9,109 bases of DNA from JBOGWA01 sp050693155 (GCA_050693155.1 JBOGWA010000009.1:1-9109); one strand, 5' to 3'; positions 1 through 6,677 are shown, counted from the stretch's first letter. Notes: generated from the letters alone by a model not told the origin. Numbers and translations are program-made.

Positions 1-1
1 C

Positions 2-244
2 ACCCATTGGAAGGTCACAGGATGGGAACCGAACCGCCGCGAGGTCATCGAGGTCACATCGAAGCCGTTTAGCCCCACGCTTACGTACCTCTTTGAGCCG
101 GCTGACGGCGGAACTAAGTTCACTCGACAGATAGACGTGGAGGCGGGTGGCTTCTTCAAGATCGTGATGCCATTGATGCGTCGGATGATGAGAAAGCAGA
201 ACGCCCAGTTCTTGCAGAATCTCAAGAAGGTCTTGGAAGGCTGA
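2..244 (+). CDS. SRPBCC / polyketide cyclase-like protein, 3' end only
   Basis: An open frame enters from the left edge and ends at TGA 242-244, giving 80 visible residues. The visible part begins THWKVTGWEPNRREVIEV, continues to LTYLFEPADGGTKFTRQIDVEAG, and ends in a basic helix (LMRRMMRKQNAQFLQNLKKVL). Alternating beta strands followed by a long C-terminal helix match the C-terminal half of START/Bet v1-like SRPBCC proteins, which are small soluble hydrophobic-ligand-binding domains; whole members are about 140-160 residues. The EPADGGT turn followed by the charged helix is typical. The start is outside the window. The gene converges on the stress-protein gene with a gap of only 10 bp. The ligand cannot be told from this fragment. 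Confidence 0.75.
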   Translation, partial: THWKVTGWEPNRREVIEVTSKPFSPTLTYLFEPADGGTKFTRQIDVEAGGFFKIVMPLMRRMMRKQNAQFLQNLKKVLEG

Positions 245-254
245 GCGCCCGGCG

Positions 255-674
255 TTAGGTCGTTCTGACGATCAGGACACTGCATCGCGCGTGGTGCGAA
301 ACGTGGTTTGGGACGTTTCCGAGCACCATGCGCTGACCTTTCGGCATGCCACGGTTCCCGACGACGATGAGGTCGACGTCCTCCCGCTCGGCGATCTCGA
401 GGATGGCGTCGGCGGGGTTGCCCTCTCCGTAGGTCGTTCGAAGCGGGACATCCGCCCCGTGGACTCGCGCAACGTCTCGAAGGATCGCCTTCCCTATCTC
501 CGAGCCGGGATACGCGGCCGACTTGGACAGGACGGGGGCGTCCGGTTCCCGTCCGGGATTCACGTGCGCGACCAGGAGCTCGGCTCCCACCGTGCGCGCC
601 AGCTCCGCTGCATGCGCGACCGCCTCGGCCGCCGAATCGGAACCGTCCGTCCCAACCAAAATGGTGCGGTACAT
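255..674 (-). CDS. Universal stress protein, UspA family, single domain
   Basis: A 139-residue protein starting MYRTILVGTDGS, the classic UspA opening with the conserved Asp at residue 10. The nucleotide-binding loop G-x2-G-x9-G-N is present at residues 106-120 (GNRG then GN), followed by the usual HHARCSVLIVR end, so this is probably an ATP-binding cytoplasmic member. Such proteins act in general stress and dormancy responses. The frame is open upstream to a GTG at 692, which would add MGTIGG; the ATG at 674 is preferred because the family begins right at this strand. The Shine-Dalgarno is weak (GGCGGG directly upstream). It faces away from selC and converges with the SRPBCC gene. The specific role is unknown. 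Confidence 0.9.
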   Translation of the reverse strand: MYRTILVGTDGSDSAAEAVAHAAELARTVGAELLVAHVNPGREPDAPVLSKSAAYPGSEIGKAILRDVARVHGADVPLRTTYGEGNPADAILEIAEREDVDLIVVGNRGMPKGQRMVLGNVPNHVSHHARCSVLIVRTT

Positions 675-749
675 CCCGCCGATGGTACCCACACGTCACC
701 ATCCGGCAGGAACCGCAGGCGTAACCATCGGCCCCGTATCCTGACCCCC

Positions 750-841
750 GGAGGCGTCAGGGCGCCTGGTGGGCCCCCCGGTCTTCAAAACCGGTGAGGG
801 GGCGAAAGCTCTCTGGCGGGTTCGATTCCCGTCCGCCTCCG
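750..841 (+). tRNA. selC: tRNA-Sec (UCA anticodon), selC
   Basis: The sequence folds as a bacterial selenocysteine tRNA. Acceptor: 750-756 pairs with 834-840 (7 perfect bp), followed by a T757/C833 mismatch at the eighth pair; the discriminator is G841 and no CCA is encoded. D arm: 760-766 with 771-776, a TGGT loop, six pairs and a bulged G764. Anticodon arm: CCGGT 778-782 with ACCGG 790-794, loop CTTCAAA, anticodon TCA at 785-787. Variable arm: 797-803 with 808-814, seven pairs and a GAAA loop. T arm: GCGGG 816-820 with CCCGT 828-832, loop TTCGATT. The UCA anticodon, the long variable arm and the 4-nt D loop together separate it from tRNA-Ser and tRNA-Leu. It charges Ser and then Sec to read UGA with SelA, SelB and SelD, none of which lie in this window. 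Confidence 0.95.
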
Positions 842-923
842 CGAACGGGTGTCCGTCCGGTGCGCCCAGCCGACAACTCCTATCCTCGTGCGACCATGCT
901 GCGACGCGTTCGAACGGGGCGCC

Positions 924-981
924 AGTCCGAAAGCAACCGGGCCTCAAGGCCGAGGGAGCCCCATCAGAGGCGGCCCGGACT
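924..981 (+). promoter_or_regulatory. Competing inverted repeats upstream of the ABC operon
   Basis: In the gap between selC and the exporter genes, AGTCCG (924-929) is complementary to CGGACT (976-981), and CCGGGCC (937-943) is complementary to GGCCCGG (972-978). The two pairings share 976-978 and exclude each other. A short GGCC-TCAA-GGCC hairpin (940-951) fits only with the first. A TATAAA box follows at 981-986, without a matching -35. If transcribed, for example by read-through from selC, this could be a switchable leader or a terminator. I match it to no known riboswitch. Confidence 0.3.
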
Positions 982-1031
982 ATAAAGGCGACACCGGGCG
1001 TTACACCTCGGGAGGTCGGAGGGAGAAACTC

Positions 1032-1064
1032 ATGAGAGAGAAGGCGAAAGGGGAACTTCCATGA
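1032..1064 (+). CDS. Possible 10-residue leader peptide before the ABC genes
   Basis: An ATG at 1032 opens a 10-codon frame, MREKAKGELP, whose TGA overlaps the ATG of the ABC ATPase gene (ATGA at 1061-1064). A strong purine-rich Shine-Dalgarno (GGAGG at 1010-1014, with a further GGAGGG just downstream) precedes it, arguably better than the AAAGGGG before the ATPase gene. The arrangement would couple translation of the two. It may be chance; no homology is expected at this length. Confidence 0.25.
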   Translation: MREKAKGELP

Positions 1065-2044
1065 CCAGCTCTGCGATCGAGGCTGAAGCCCTCGTCAAGA
1101 CGTTTGGAAAGGTCCGAGCCCTCGACGGCATCGACTTGGTGGCCCGCGAGGGCACCGTGTTCGGTTTGCTGGGTCCCAACGGCGCGGGCAAGACCACCGC
1201 CATCCGAGTGCTCTCGACCCTGCTGCGCCCCGACTCCGGCCGGGCCTCGGTCGGTGGCTACGACGTCGTTCGGCAGCCGAAGGAGGTGCGCCGCCTGATC
1301 GGGCTCACGGGCCAGTACGCCGCGGTCGACGAGCTGCTCTCCGGCCACGAGAACCTCTACATGATCGGCCGCCTGCTAGGCCTCCCCGCGCCCGACGCCC
1401 GCAACCGAGCGACCGAGCTGCTGGAGGCGTTCGATCTCACCGAGGCGGCCTCGAAGTTCGTCAAAACCTACTCGGGCGGGATGCGGCGGCGGCTGGACCT
1501 TGCGGCGAGCCTCGTCGGACGGCCTCGGTTCCTGTTTCTGGACGAGCCGACCACCGGGCTCGATCCCAGGAGTCGCCTGGAGCTGTGGGGCATGATCCGC
1601 GGGCTCGTGGCCGATGGCACGACGGTGCTGCTGACAACCCAGTACCTGGACGAGGCCGACCGGCTAGCGGACGAGATCGTCGTGATCGATCACGGACGCG
1701 TGATCGCGGCGGGAACACCGCTCCAGCTGAAGACCCGGGTCGGGGGCCAGGTGCTCCAGGTCCGCCCGGTGGAGCCCGCGGACGTGGCGGCGACCCAGCG
1801 CATCCTTGCCGGCTTCGCCGAAGGCGACGACGGCACGCACACGGACGGGCAGCTCGTCACGGTGACTATCACCGATCGGTCGGCGCTGGGCCAAGCCGTC
1901 CGGCGCCTCGACGACGCCGGCATCGCCGTCGAAGATCTCTCGCTTCGCCGACCGAGCCTGGACGAGGTGTTCCTCGCGGTCACGGGACACGTCGCCGATG
2001 AGGAACCCGAGACCGAGGACAGCCCAGAGAGGAGCCGAGGATGA
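1061..2044 (+). CDS. DrrA-like ABC transporter ATP-binding protein
   Basis: A 327-residue cytoplasmic ATPase of the daunorubicin-resistance (DrrA) ABC family, which powers efflux of drugs or lipids. Visible motifs are Walker A GPNGAGKTT (38-46), Q-loop Q85, signature YSGGM (137-141), Walker B FLFLDEP (157-163) and the D-loop GLD (166-168). The switch position is Gln (LTTQYLDEAD, Q194) instead of His, which is normal for DrrA proteins. Residues from about 225 on form the C-terminal DrrA extension, ending in the LSLRRPSLDEVFLAVTG stretch typical of the family, then an acidic tail. Start: ATG after AAAGGGG. The stop overlaps the permease start (ATGA at 2041), indicating coupled translation. The substrate cannot be read from the sequence. 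Confidence 0.95.
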   Translation: MTSSAIEAEALVKTFGKVRALDGIDLVAREGTVFGLLGPNGAGKTTAIRVLSTLLRPDSGRASVGGYDVVRQPKEVRRLIGLTGQYAAVDELLSGHENLYMIGRLLGLPAPDARNRATELLEAFDLTEAASKFVKTYSGGMRRRLDLAASLVGRPRFLFLDEPTTGLDPRSRLELWGMIRGLVADGTTVLLTTQYLDEADRLADEIVVIDHGRVIAAGTPLQLKTRVGGQVLQVRPVEPADVAATQRILAGFAEGDDGTHTDGQLVTVTITDRSALGQAVRRLDDAGIAVEDLSLRRPSLDEVFLAVTGHVADEEPETEDSPERSRG

Positions 2045-2829
2045 GCACCGCAACCCTTGCACCTTCCGGACGTGTGAACGTTCTCGCAAACACGCTCACG
2101 ATCGCCCGGCGGAACCTCCTCCATATCAAGGCCAACCCCGAGCAGTTGGTGGAGATGTCCATCCAGCCGCTGATGTTCCTCGTGCTGTTCGTATACGTCT
2201 TCGGGGGTGCGATCGCCGGTTCGGGTCGCGAGTACCTGCAGTTCGTCCTTCCCGGGATCCTCGTACAGGGCATCGCATTCACGCCGTTCACGACGGCGCT
2301 CGGGCTGAACGCCGATTTCCAACGCGGCCTCATCGACCGGTTCCGGTCTCTCCCGATCGCTCGATCGGCGGTCATCGGCGGAAGGATCGCGGCCGATGGG
2401 GTGCGTATCGTCTGGAGCGCCCTGATCATGGTCGGTTTCGGCGTCCTGCTGGGCTTCCGGTTCCAAGGTGGCCTCCTGGGCGGCATCGGGGCGGTCCTGC
2501 TCGTGACGGCATTCGGTCTGACGATGTGCTGGCCGATGGCGTTCAACGGGATCACCGCGAAGAGCCCCGAGTCTGTGAACTCATGGGGCTTCATGCTCAT
2601 CCTGCCGATCACGTTCCTGAGCTCGGCCTTCGTGAACCCGGAGACGATGCCCGGTTGGCTGGAGGCCTTCGCGAACTGGAACCCCATCAGCTTCGTCATC
2701 GACGCGGCGCGAGGGTTGATGCTCGGAGGCGCCGTCGCCGAGCCCTTGATCAAGTCGGTGATCTCGCTGGCGGCCATCACCGCGGTGTTCGCACCACTCA
2801 CGATCGCGCGCTACCGCCGCCGCGTCTGA
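2041..2829 (+). CDS. DrrB-like ABC-2 type permease
   Basis: A 262-residue membrane protein, partner of the DrrA-like ATPase just upstream. It has six hydrophobic segments at roughly 43-60, 67-90, 120-140, 145-170, 183-200 and 235-255, the fold of ABC-2 permeases. The amphipathic N-terminus with ARRNLLHIKANPEQL and the cytoplasmic DRFRSLPIARSAVIGGR loop are hallmarks of DrrB. It should dimerise in the cytoplasmic membrane and form the export channel. ATG 2041 overlaps the upstream TGA, so the two subunits are probably made in matched amounts. The next gene begins 5 nt after its stop, extending the operon. Confidence 0.93.
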   Translation: MSTATLAPSGRVNVLANTLTIARRNLLHIKANPEQLVEMSIQPLMFLVLFVYVFGGAIAGSGREYLQFVLPGILVQGIAFTPFTTALGLNADFQRGLIDRFRSLPIARSAVIGGRIAADGVRIVWSALIMVGFGVLLGFRFQGGLLGGIGAVLLVTAFGLTMCWPMAFNGITAKSPESVNSWGFMLILPITFLSSAFVNPETMPGWLEAFANWNPISFVIDAARGLMLGGAVAEPLIKSVISLAAITAVFAPLTIARYRRRV

Positions 2830-2834
2830 GGCAG

Positions 2835-3974
2835 GTGCAGCGGGCCAAGACTCGTCCGGCGCGTCCGGCGGCGGACGCCATCGGGCTGCGGGCTCGAAAC
2901 CGCGCCCTGCTGGCGCGGCAGCTCCTCCTCCGGCGCCACCGGCGATCCGCCGCCGAGGTCATCGAGCACCTGGTGGGGATGCAAGCCCAGGGCCCCAGGG
3001 ACCCGTACATCGGGCTCTGGAACCGGCTCCACGGCTTCCACCATGAGGAGCTCGCCGAGCTGATCACGGAGCGGCGAGCCGTGCGTACCCCGCTGATGCG
3101 GGCCACGATCCACCTGGTCAGCGCCCGGGACTGCCTGACCCTGCGTCCGCTGATGCGGTCCACCCTGGAGCGAGGATTCTTCGCCGGCAGCAGCTTCGCC
3201 CGCGACCTCGAGGGCATGGACATGGAGGCCCTGGCGGCAGCCGGCCGGACGCTGGTCGAGGAGCGGCCCCGGACCCGGGCGCAGCTCCGCGATCTGCTGA
3301 GCAAGCGCTGGCCCGGCCGCGATGCCGCCTCCATGGCCATGGCCGTTACTTATCTGGTCCCGATGGTCCAAGTGCCGCCGCGCGGCGTCTGGGGCGCGGG
3401 CGGGCAAGCAACCTGGACCTCCGTCGAGGCCTGGCTCGGTCGACCGGTTCGCTCCAGAGGCCGGCCGGGCGATCTGGTCATCCGCTACCTGGCCGCGTTC
3501 GGCCCCGCCAGGGTCGCGGATATCCAGACCTGGTCCGGGCTGAACCGGCTGCGCGAGGTCATCGATCGGCTCCGCCCGAAACTGCGCACGTTCCGCGACG
3601 AGGGCGGCAGAGAGCTGTTCGACCTGCCGGACGCACCCCGGCCCGACCCCGATACCCCGGTCCCCGCTCGCTTCCTGCCCGAGTACGACAACGTGTGCCT
3701 CTCCCACCATGACCGCAGCCACATCGTCGGCGACGCCGCAGGCAAGTGGGTTTTCGGCGAACGCGCCAATCGGTCTCCGTTCCTCGTGGACGGCTTCGTC
3801 GGCGGGGCGTGGCGGATCGTCCGGGACCACGGCACCGCCGCTCTGGTCATCGAGCCCTTCCGGCGACCGTCGAAGGAGACCCGGGCCGCCCTGACCGAGG
3901 AGGGGGCCTCGCTGATCGCCTTCGCCGCCACCGAGGCCCGCGATCGCGACATCCGGTTCGCCCCCATCCGGTGA
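2835..3974 (+). CDS. AlkZ-like winged-helix DNA glycosylase (HTH_42 family)
   Basis: About 379 residues from a GTG at 2835, 5 nt after the permease stop. The frame is open far upstream, but that part overlaps the permease gene and looks like no protein. The family is recognised from LVGMQAQGPRDPYIGLWNRL near residues 46-65, the RTPLMRATIHLVSARDC stretch, and the C-terminal block FLPEYDNVCLSHHDRSHIV followed by LVDGFVGGAWRI. The QAQ at residues 50-52 corresponds to the QxQ catalytic motif of AlkZ, the glycosylase that unhooks azinomycin DNA crosslinks; the YcaQ/AlkX branch has QxD. Many members of this large family are uncharacterised, so glycosylase activity is an inference. Co-transcription with a DrrAB exporter suggests paired efflux and repair. 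No strong Shine-Dalgarno is visible, so coupling to the permease is likely. Confidence 0.85.
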   Translation: MQRAKTRPARPAADAIGLRARNRALLARQLLLRRHRRSAAEVIEHLVGMQAQGPRDPYIGLWNRLHGFHHEELAELITERRAVRTPLMRATIHLVSARDCLTLRPLMRSTLERGFFAGSSFARDLEGMDMEALAAAGRTLVEERPRTRAQLRDLLSKRWPGRDAASMAMAVTYLVPMVQVPPRGVWGAGGQATWTSVEAWLGRPVRSRGRPGDLVIRYLAAFGPARVADIQTWSGLNRLREVIDRLRPKLRTFRDEGGRELFDLPDAPRPDPDTPVPARFLPEYDNVCLSHHDRSHIVGDAAGKWVFGERANRSPFLVDGFVGGAWRIVRDHGTAALVIEPFRRPSKETRAALTEEGASLIAFAATEARDRDIRFAPIR

Positions 3975-4037
3975 CCTGAAGGCTGGTGGGTGCCCAAATG
4001 CTGAGGAACCACGGGGCTTCCAGGCGCGACTGTATGT

Positions 4038-4533
4038 ATGAACGCACGCGAAGGGAACAACCAGATGGTCATGTCAATTGCGCCGCCTCTGATCGTCGAG
4101 CTGCTGGGCTCCAATATCTTCATGCACCATTGCCACCTCGACGTTCACCCCCCAGAGCCCGACGCGCCGCAGCCGTGGATGTGGCACCAGGTCGCACGTC
4201 CAGAACGAAATCGACCGCCCGCCCGGCGACGACAACCGACTCCCGGGCGCGGTGCCCGTCCTCGCGAAGCCTGGGGACGCCGTGCTGTTCGATCGGCGCC
4301 TCTGGCACATGCGGCGCCCGAACCGATCCGAGTACACGCGCAAAGCCCTCTTCTAGACCTACACCTACCGATGGATCCGTCTTCGCGACGACCTCCACGT
4401 CTCTTCTGAACTCTTCCACCTCGTAACGCCCGCCCGCGCGCAGCTCCTCGGTGCCGGAGCAAGAGCCATCGACTTCTGGATGCCAGACGAAGTCGATCTT
4501 GCCGTCCGGCACGAGCTCGGCCTCGACGGCTGA
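4038..4533 (+). pseudogene. Broken phytanoyl-CoA dioxygenase family gene
   Basis: Two frames together recover a PhyH-family Fe(II)/2-oxoglutarate oxygenase. Frame one (4038-4190) gives VELLGSNIFMHHCHLDVHPP and ends WMWHQ. Frame two (4192-4533) gives SHVQNEIDRPPGDD, PGDAVLFDRRLWHMRRPNRS and YTRKALF, then an in-frame TAG at 4354, then TYTYRWIRLRDD to a TGA at 4531. In intact relatives WHQ is followed by about 40 residues ending in a PGSH motif, so a clean internal deletion lies at 4190-4192. The N-terminal region is also missing. The metal ligands HxD and the distal His (RLWH) are still readable. Deletion, frameshift and amber codon together make it a pseudogene. Confidence 0.85.
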
Positions 4534-4592
4534 ACGCGGGCGGCACCGTCCTGAGATCTGATGCGCGCACAGCTGCGCCGTTGATGAGCAGA

Positions 4593-4611
4593 CAGGGAGG
4601 GCTTCTCCCTG
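4593..4611 (+). terminator. Hairpin, probable terminator
   Basis: CAGGGAG (4593-4599) and CTCCCTG (4605-4611) form a perfect 7-bp stem with a 5-nt loop, followed by CTT. An outer CAGA/TCTG pairing can extend it. It lies 60 nt after the dioxygenase pseudogene. The T tract is short, so intrinsic termination is uncertain. Confidence 0.45.
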
Positions 4612-4632
4612 CTTATCTGGTGCCCACAACCG

Positions 4633-4664
4633 GGTCACGTACACTTGTAGAGAGTGTCGTGGCC
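4633..4664. other. 12-bp bulged hairpin in the intergenic region
   Basis: GGTCACG (4633-4639) and ACACT (4641-4645) pair with AGTGT (4653-4657) and CGTGGCC (4658-4664), leaving one bulged T (4640) and a 7-nt loop. This makes 12 pairs, one of them G-T. It lies 140 nt before the reductase start and could be an operator or a structured RNA. No function is assigned. Confidence 0.4.
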
Positions 4665-4804
4665 AGGACTCCCCAAGGAAGTACGGCTGGCGGATGGACC
4701 CGGCCGACTCCGGCATGCCCTTCTATGAGCTCAGCCCGAGCTCCGCTGTTTCCTGGCTCGCTATACGTTGTTATGCGCCCAGGGATTTGGGAAGGAGGAA
4801 TCCG

Positions 4805-5374
4805 GTGGGGAAGATCGTCGTAACCGAGTTCGTTTCGCTCGACGGGGTCGTTGAGGATCCGGGCGGAAGCGAAGACTTCAAGTACGGCGGGTGGTCATTC
4901 GAGTTCAATCGCGGGGAGGAAGGCGAAAAGTTCAAGCTCGAGGAAACAATGGACACCGAGGCCCTCCTGCTCGGCCGGGTGACGTACGAGGGCTTTGCCA
5001 CTGCCTGGCCATCGCGGGAAGGCGAATTCGCGGACAAGTTCAACAGCATGCCCAAGTACGTCGTGTCTTCGACCCTCGAGAATCCCGAGTGGAATAACTC
5101 CACGGTGCTCAAAGGTGACGTCGTGGAATCGGTCAAGAAGCTGAAGACCGAGCTCAACGGCAACATCGTCGTCCACGGAAGTGTCCAACTGGCGCAGACC
5201 CTCATCGAGAACGACCTCGTCGACGATCTGCGCCTAATGGTGTTCCCGGTCGTCCTTGGGGCCGGGAAACGCCTCTTCGGCGAGACGACCGACAAGAAGG
5301 CCCTGCGGCTCGCGAGCTCCCAGATTGTCGGCGACGGCGTCGCGATCCTCATCTACCAACGGGCCGGCCAATAA
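4805..5374 (+). CDS. RibD C-terminal / dihydrofolate reductase-like protein
   Basis: A 189-residue soluble protein of the RibD_C/DHFR-like fold, a family that binds NAD(P)H and usually reduces small ring compounds. Landmarks are VTEFVSLDGVVEDPGG at the N-terminus (SLDG 11-14), LLLGRVTYEGFATAWPS (54-70), and the C-terminal VVHGSVQLAQTL then LVDDLRLMVFPVVLGAGKRLF. These match the usual 180-190 residue standalone proteins. The frame is open back to 4694, but GTG 4805 is chosen because AAGGAGG (4792-4798) sits 6 nt upstream and homology begins exactly there. A weak hairpin (5377-5397, followed by TTT) just after the stop may end transcription. The gene looks intact although decayed DNA lies on both sides. 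The substrate is unknown; a true folate or riboflavin role is not implied. Confidence 0.88.
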   Translation: MGKIVVTEFVSLDGVVEDPGGSEDFKYGGWSFEFNRGEEGEKFKLEETMDTEALLLGRVTYEGFATAWPSREGEFADKFNSMPKYVVSSTLENPEWNNSTVLKGDVVESVKKLKTELNGNIVVHGSVQLAQTLIENDLVDDLRLMVFPVVLGAGKRLFGETTDKKALRLASSQIVGDGVAILIYQRAGQ

Positions 5375-5432
5375 CGAAGAGAGTCGACTGAGCTCTTTCC
5401 CTCCTGAATCCGGGCTTGACATCGACGGACCT

Positions 5433-5458
5433 TGAACCGCCCCGGGTTTGACGGAGGG
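5433..5458 (-). repeat. IS3-family terminal sequence, copy 1
   Basis: TGAACCGCCCC then GGGTTT then GGAGGG; it closely matches the sequence at 6831-6856 (same first 11 bases). It lies 42 nt beyond the transposase stop (5500), where the 3' terminal repeat of an IS3-family element is expected. No complementary right end was found. Confidence 0.65.
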
Positions 5459-5499
5459 ATTGATGTTCCCCGGGTTCCGTGGAGTCGGTCCGTTTGACT

Positions 5500-5995
5500 T
5501 CATGCCATTTCCGACGGTTGAGCCATCTTCTCGTACTCGACGGGGGTGAGCATCCCGAGCGAGCTGTGCCGGCGCTTCCGGTTGGGAAACACCTCGATGG
5601 AACTCGAAGATCGCGTTGGCCAGCTCGATCCTCGTCTTCCATGGCTTCCGGTTGAGCAATTCGACCTGCATCCGGGCCCAGAACGACTCGACGACGGCGT
5701 TATCGAAGCAGTCCCCGATCGAACCAATCGACGGCAGGAGACCCGATCGCTTCGCCCGCTCGGTGAACGCCCATGACGTGAACTGGGTGCCGTGGTCCGA
5801 GTGGATCAGCGCGCCCGGTCCCCGGCTCCGGCCCTCGATCGCCATCCCGAGAGCGTTCGTCACGAGGGTCGCCGTGGGCGGGGAGTCGATCGACCAGCCC
5901 ACGACCCGGCGGGAGTACGCATCGAGCACGCAGCAGCAGTAGATCTTGCCCTCCCGCGTCGGATGCTCGGTGTGTCGGAATGCGGCCTCAGGCCT
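5500..5995 (-). pseudogene. IS3-family orfB transposase fragment (rve domain)
   Basis: Reading the minus strand: TEHPTREGKIYCCCVLDAYS, RRVVGWSIDSPPTATLVTNA, LIHSDHGTQFTSWAF (second catalytic Asp), GDCFDNAVVESFWARMQVEL (catalytic Glu). A one-base insertion near 5599-5603 then shifts the frame to IEVFPNRKRRHSSLGMLTPV and the stop at 5500. The first catalytic Asp, normally in a W-x-x-D-I-T-E-H-P stretch, is lost to a roughly 2-nt deletion near 5980: bases reading GAC survive out of frame. With at least two frameshifts and no N-terminal half it cannot encode an active transposase. Confidence 0.85.
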
Positions 5996-6005
5996 TCCCC
6001 TGACC

Positions 6006-6407
6006 TCATCCAGCGGCACGTTGTGCTGCCTCGACACCCCTGCCGGGACGGGCAATTCGCGAGGCCTTGCTGGATTTCGCTCGCGAAGCCGACGGGGCAG
6101 CCGGTCGCAACGCCGTGATGAGCGGGATCTTCGTCTTGCCCTTGACCGCATTCACTTCGAGGGTCCCACCCACCGCCTCGATGTACTGCTCGAGGACATC
6201 GATCGTGACGTTTCGAGCTTGCTCGATCGCGGCCACGCGCGGCTGGGAAACGCCCATGCGCTTCGCCAGCTCCCGCTGCGAGAAACCGGCCTGCTCGCGC
6301 AGAGCCGTAAGTCCCGCGGCGAGACGGAGCTCTTCCTCGATCTCGGCGACGCGCGCGGCGGCGCCGGGGGCTTCAAGGACCTTCTTCTCCCACCGCTTAA
6401 GCGTCAT
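6006..6407 (-). CDS. HigA-like XRE-family antitoxin
   Basis: A 133-residue protein with an XRE helix-turn-helix at residues 43-64 (SQRELAKRMGVSQPRVAAIE), preceded by a helical EIEEELRLAAGLTALREQAG and followed by DVLEQYIEAVGGTLEV and a KGKTKIPL strand. It normally neutralises its toxin and represses the operon by binding the promoter palindrome. ATG 6407 overlaps the toxin TGA (ATGA), the usual toxin-first HigBA layout. Relatives commonly end soon after the KIPL strand at about 100 residues. Here about 35 extra Ala/Arg/Ser-rich residues run to a TGA that lies in or next to the IS remnant, so the tail is probably acquired sequence. The DNA-binding domain appears complete. Confidence 0.8.
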   Translation of the reverse strand: MTLKRWEKKVLEAPGAAARVAEIEEELRLAAGLTALREQAGFSQRELAKRMGVSQPRVAAIEQARNVTIDVLEQYIEAVGGTLEVNAVKGKTKIPLITALRPAAPSASRAKSSKASRIARPGRGVEAAQRAAG

Positions 6408-6672
6408 CGTCTCCTCCTTCCTTCCCGAGTCCTTCCCGTCCCCGCCTCCCTCGGCTCACTCGACTTCGCGATCCGAGCCTGGTGCTCATCGAAACGTTCG
6501 TCGGCGATCGGGATGTTCTTCCTCGATCCGTCCACCAGGGGCCGGCCGAGGTTCGGACCCTCGTCCCGCAGCACTCTAATGGCCGCAAGCAGGGCCTCCG
6601 CATCGGAGCCAGGCCGTCGGCCCACGCCTCGCACGCAGGGTGGAACTCGACCGACCAGGAGCGCTTCGCCAC
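6404..6672 (-). pseudogene. HigB/RelE-like toxin gene (Gp49 family), broken
   Basis: The minus strand starts at GTG 6672 with MAKRSWSVEFHPACEAWADGL, a typical opening of this RelE-superfamily mRNA-interferase group. A frameshift near 6608-6615 moves the sequence to DAEALLAAIRVLRDEGPNLG then RPLVDGSRKN. It then jumps directly to IPIADERFDEHQARI, which belongs at the C-terminal end of intact toxins. About 50 residues carrying the catalytic core (the KELR..RILFAFDP-like region) are missing at about 6513-6519. Frameshift plus deletion means no active toxin. The remaining frame still ends in an ATGA overlap with the antitoxin start, so translation coupling is partly preserved. Confidence 0.78.
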
Positions 6673-6677
6673 ATTGC

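Larger units (their letters stand above)
5433..6000 (-). mobile_element. IS3-family insertion sequence remnant 1
   Basis: The element keeps its 3' end (terminal sequence at 5433) and the C-terminal two thirds of its orfB transposase. orfA, the N-terminal half of orfB and the other terminal repeat are missing. Its upstream limit is uncertain, somewhere between about 5985 and 6110, inside or against the 3' end of the antitoxin gene. It lies 58 nt after the reductase gene. No target-site duplication can be recognised. Confidence 0.8.

Noticed and set aside
254..260. GTTAGGT between the SRPBCC and stress-protein genes, resembling an attC core
   Set aside because: It lies across the stop codon of a normal gene and has no matching hairpin; chance is likely.
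981..986. TATAAA as the promoter of the ABC operon
   Set aside because: It may be a -10 box but there is no plausible -35 at the right distance; not listed as a promoter.
1998..2834. Upstream extension of the AlkZ-like frame through the permease gene
   Set aside because: Its translation is Arg/His/Pro-rich with no family resemblance, and it overlaps a well-supported membrane protein in another frame.
4120..4716. A 198-residue minus-strand open frame over the PhyH pseudogene
   Set aside because: It is the complement of clearly recognisable PhyH sequence and has no protein family features.
4770..4776. GTTATGC, resembling an attC core 29 bp before the reductase start
   Set aside because: No convincing complementary RYYYAAC partner or bulged stem was found around it, and the 7-base consensus is degenerate enough to occur by chance.
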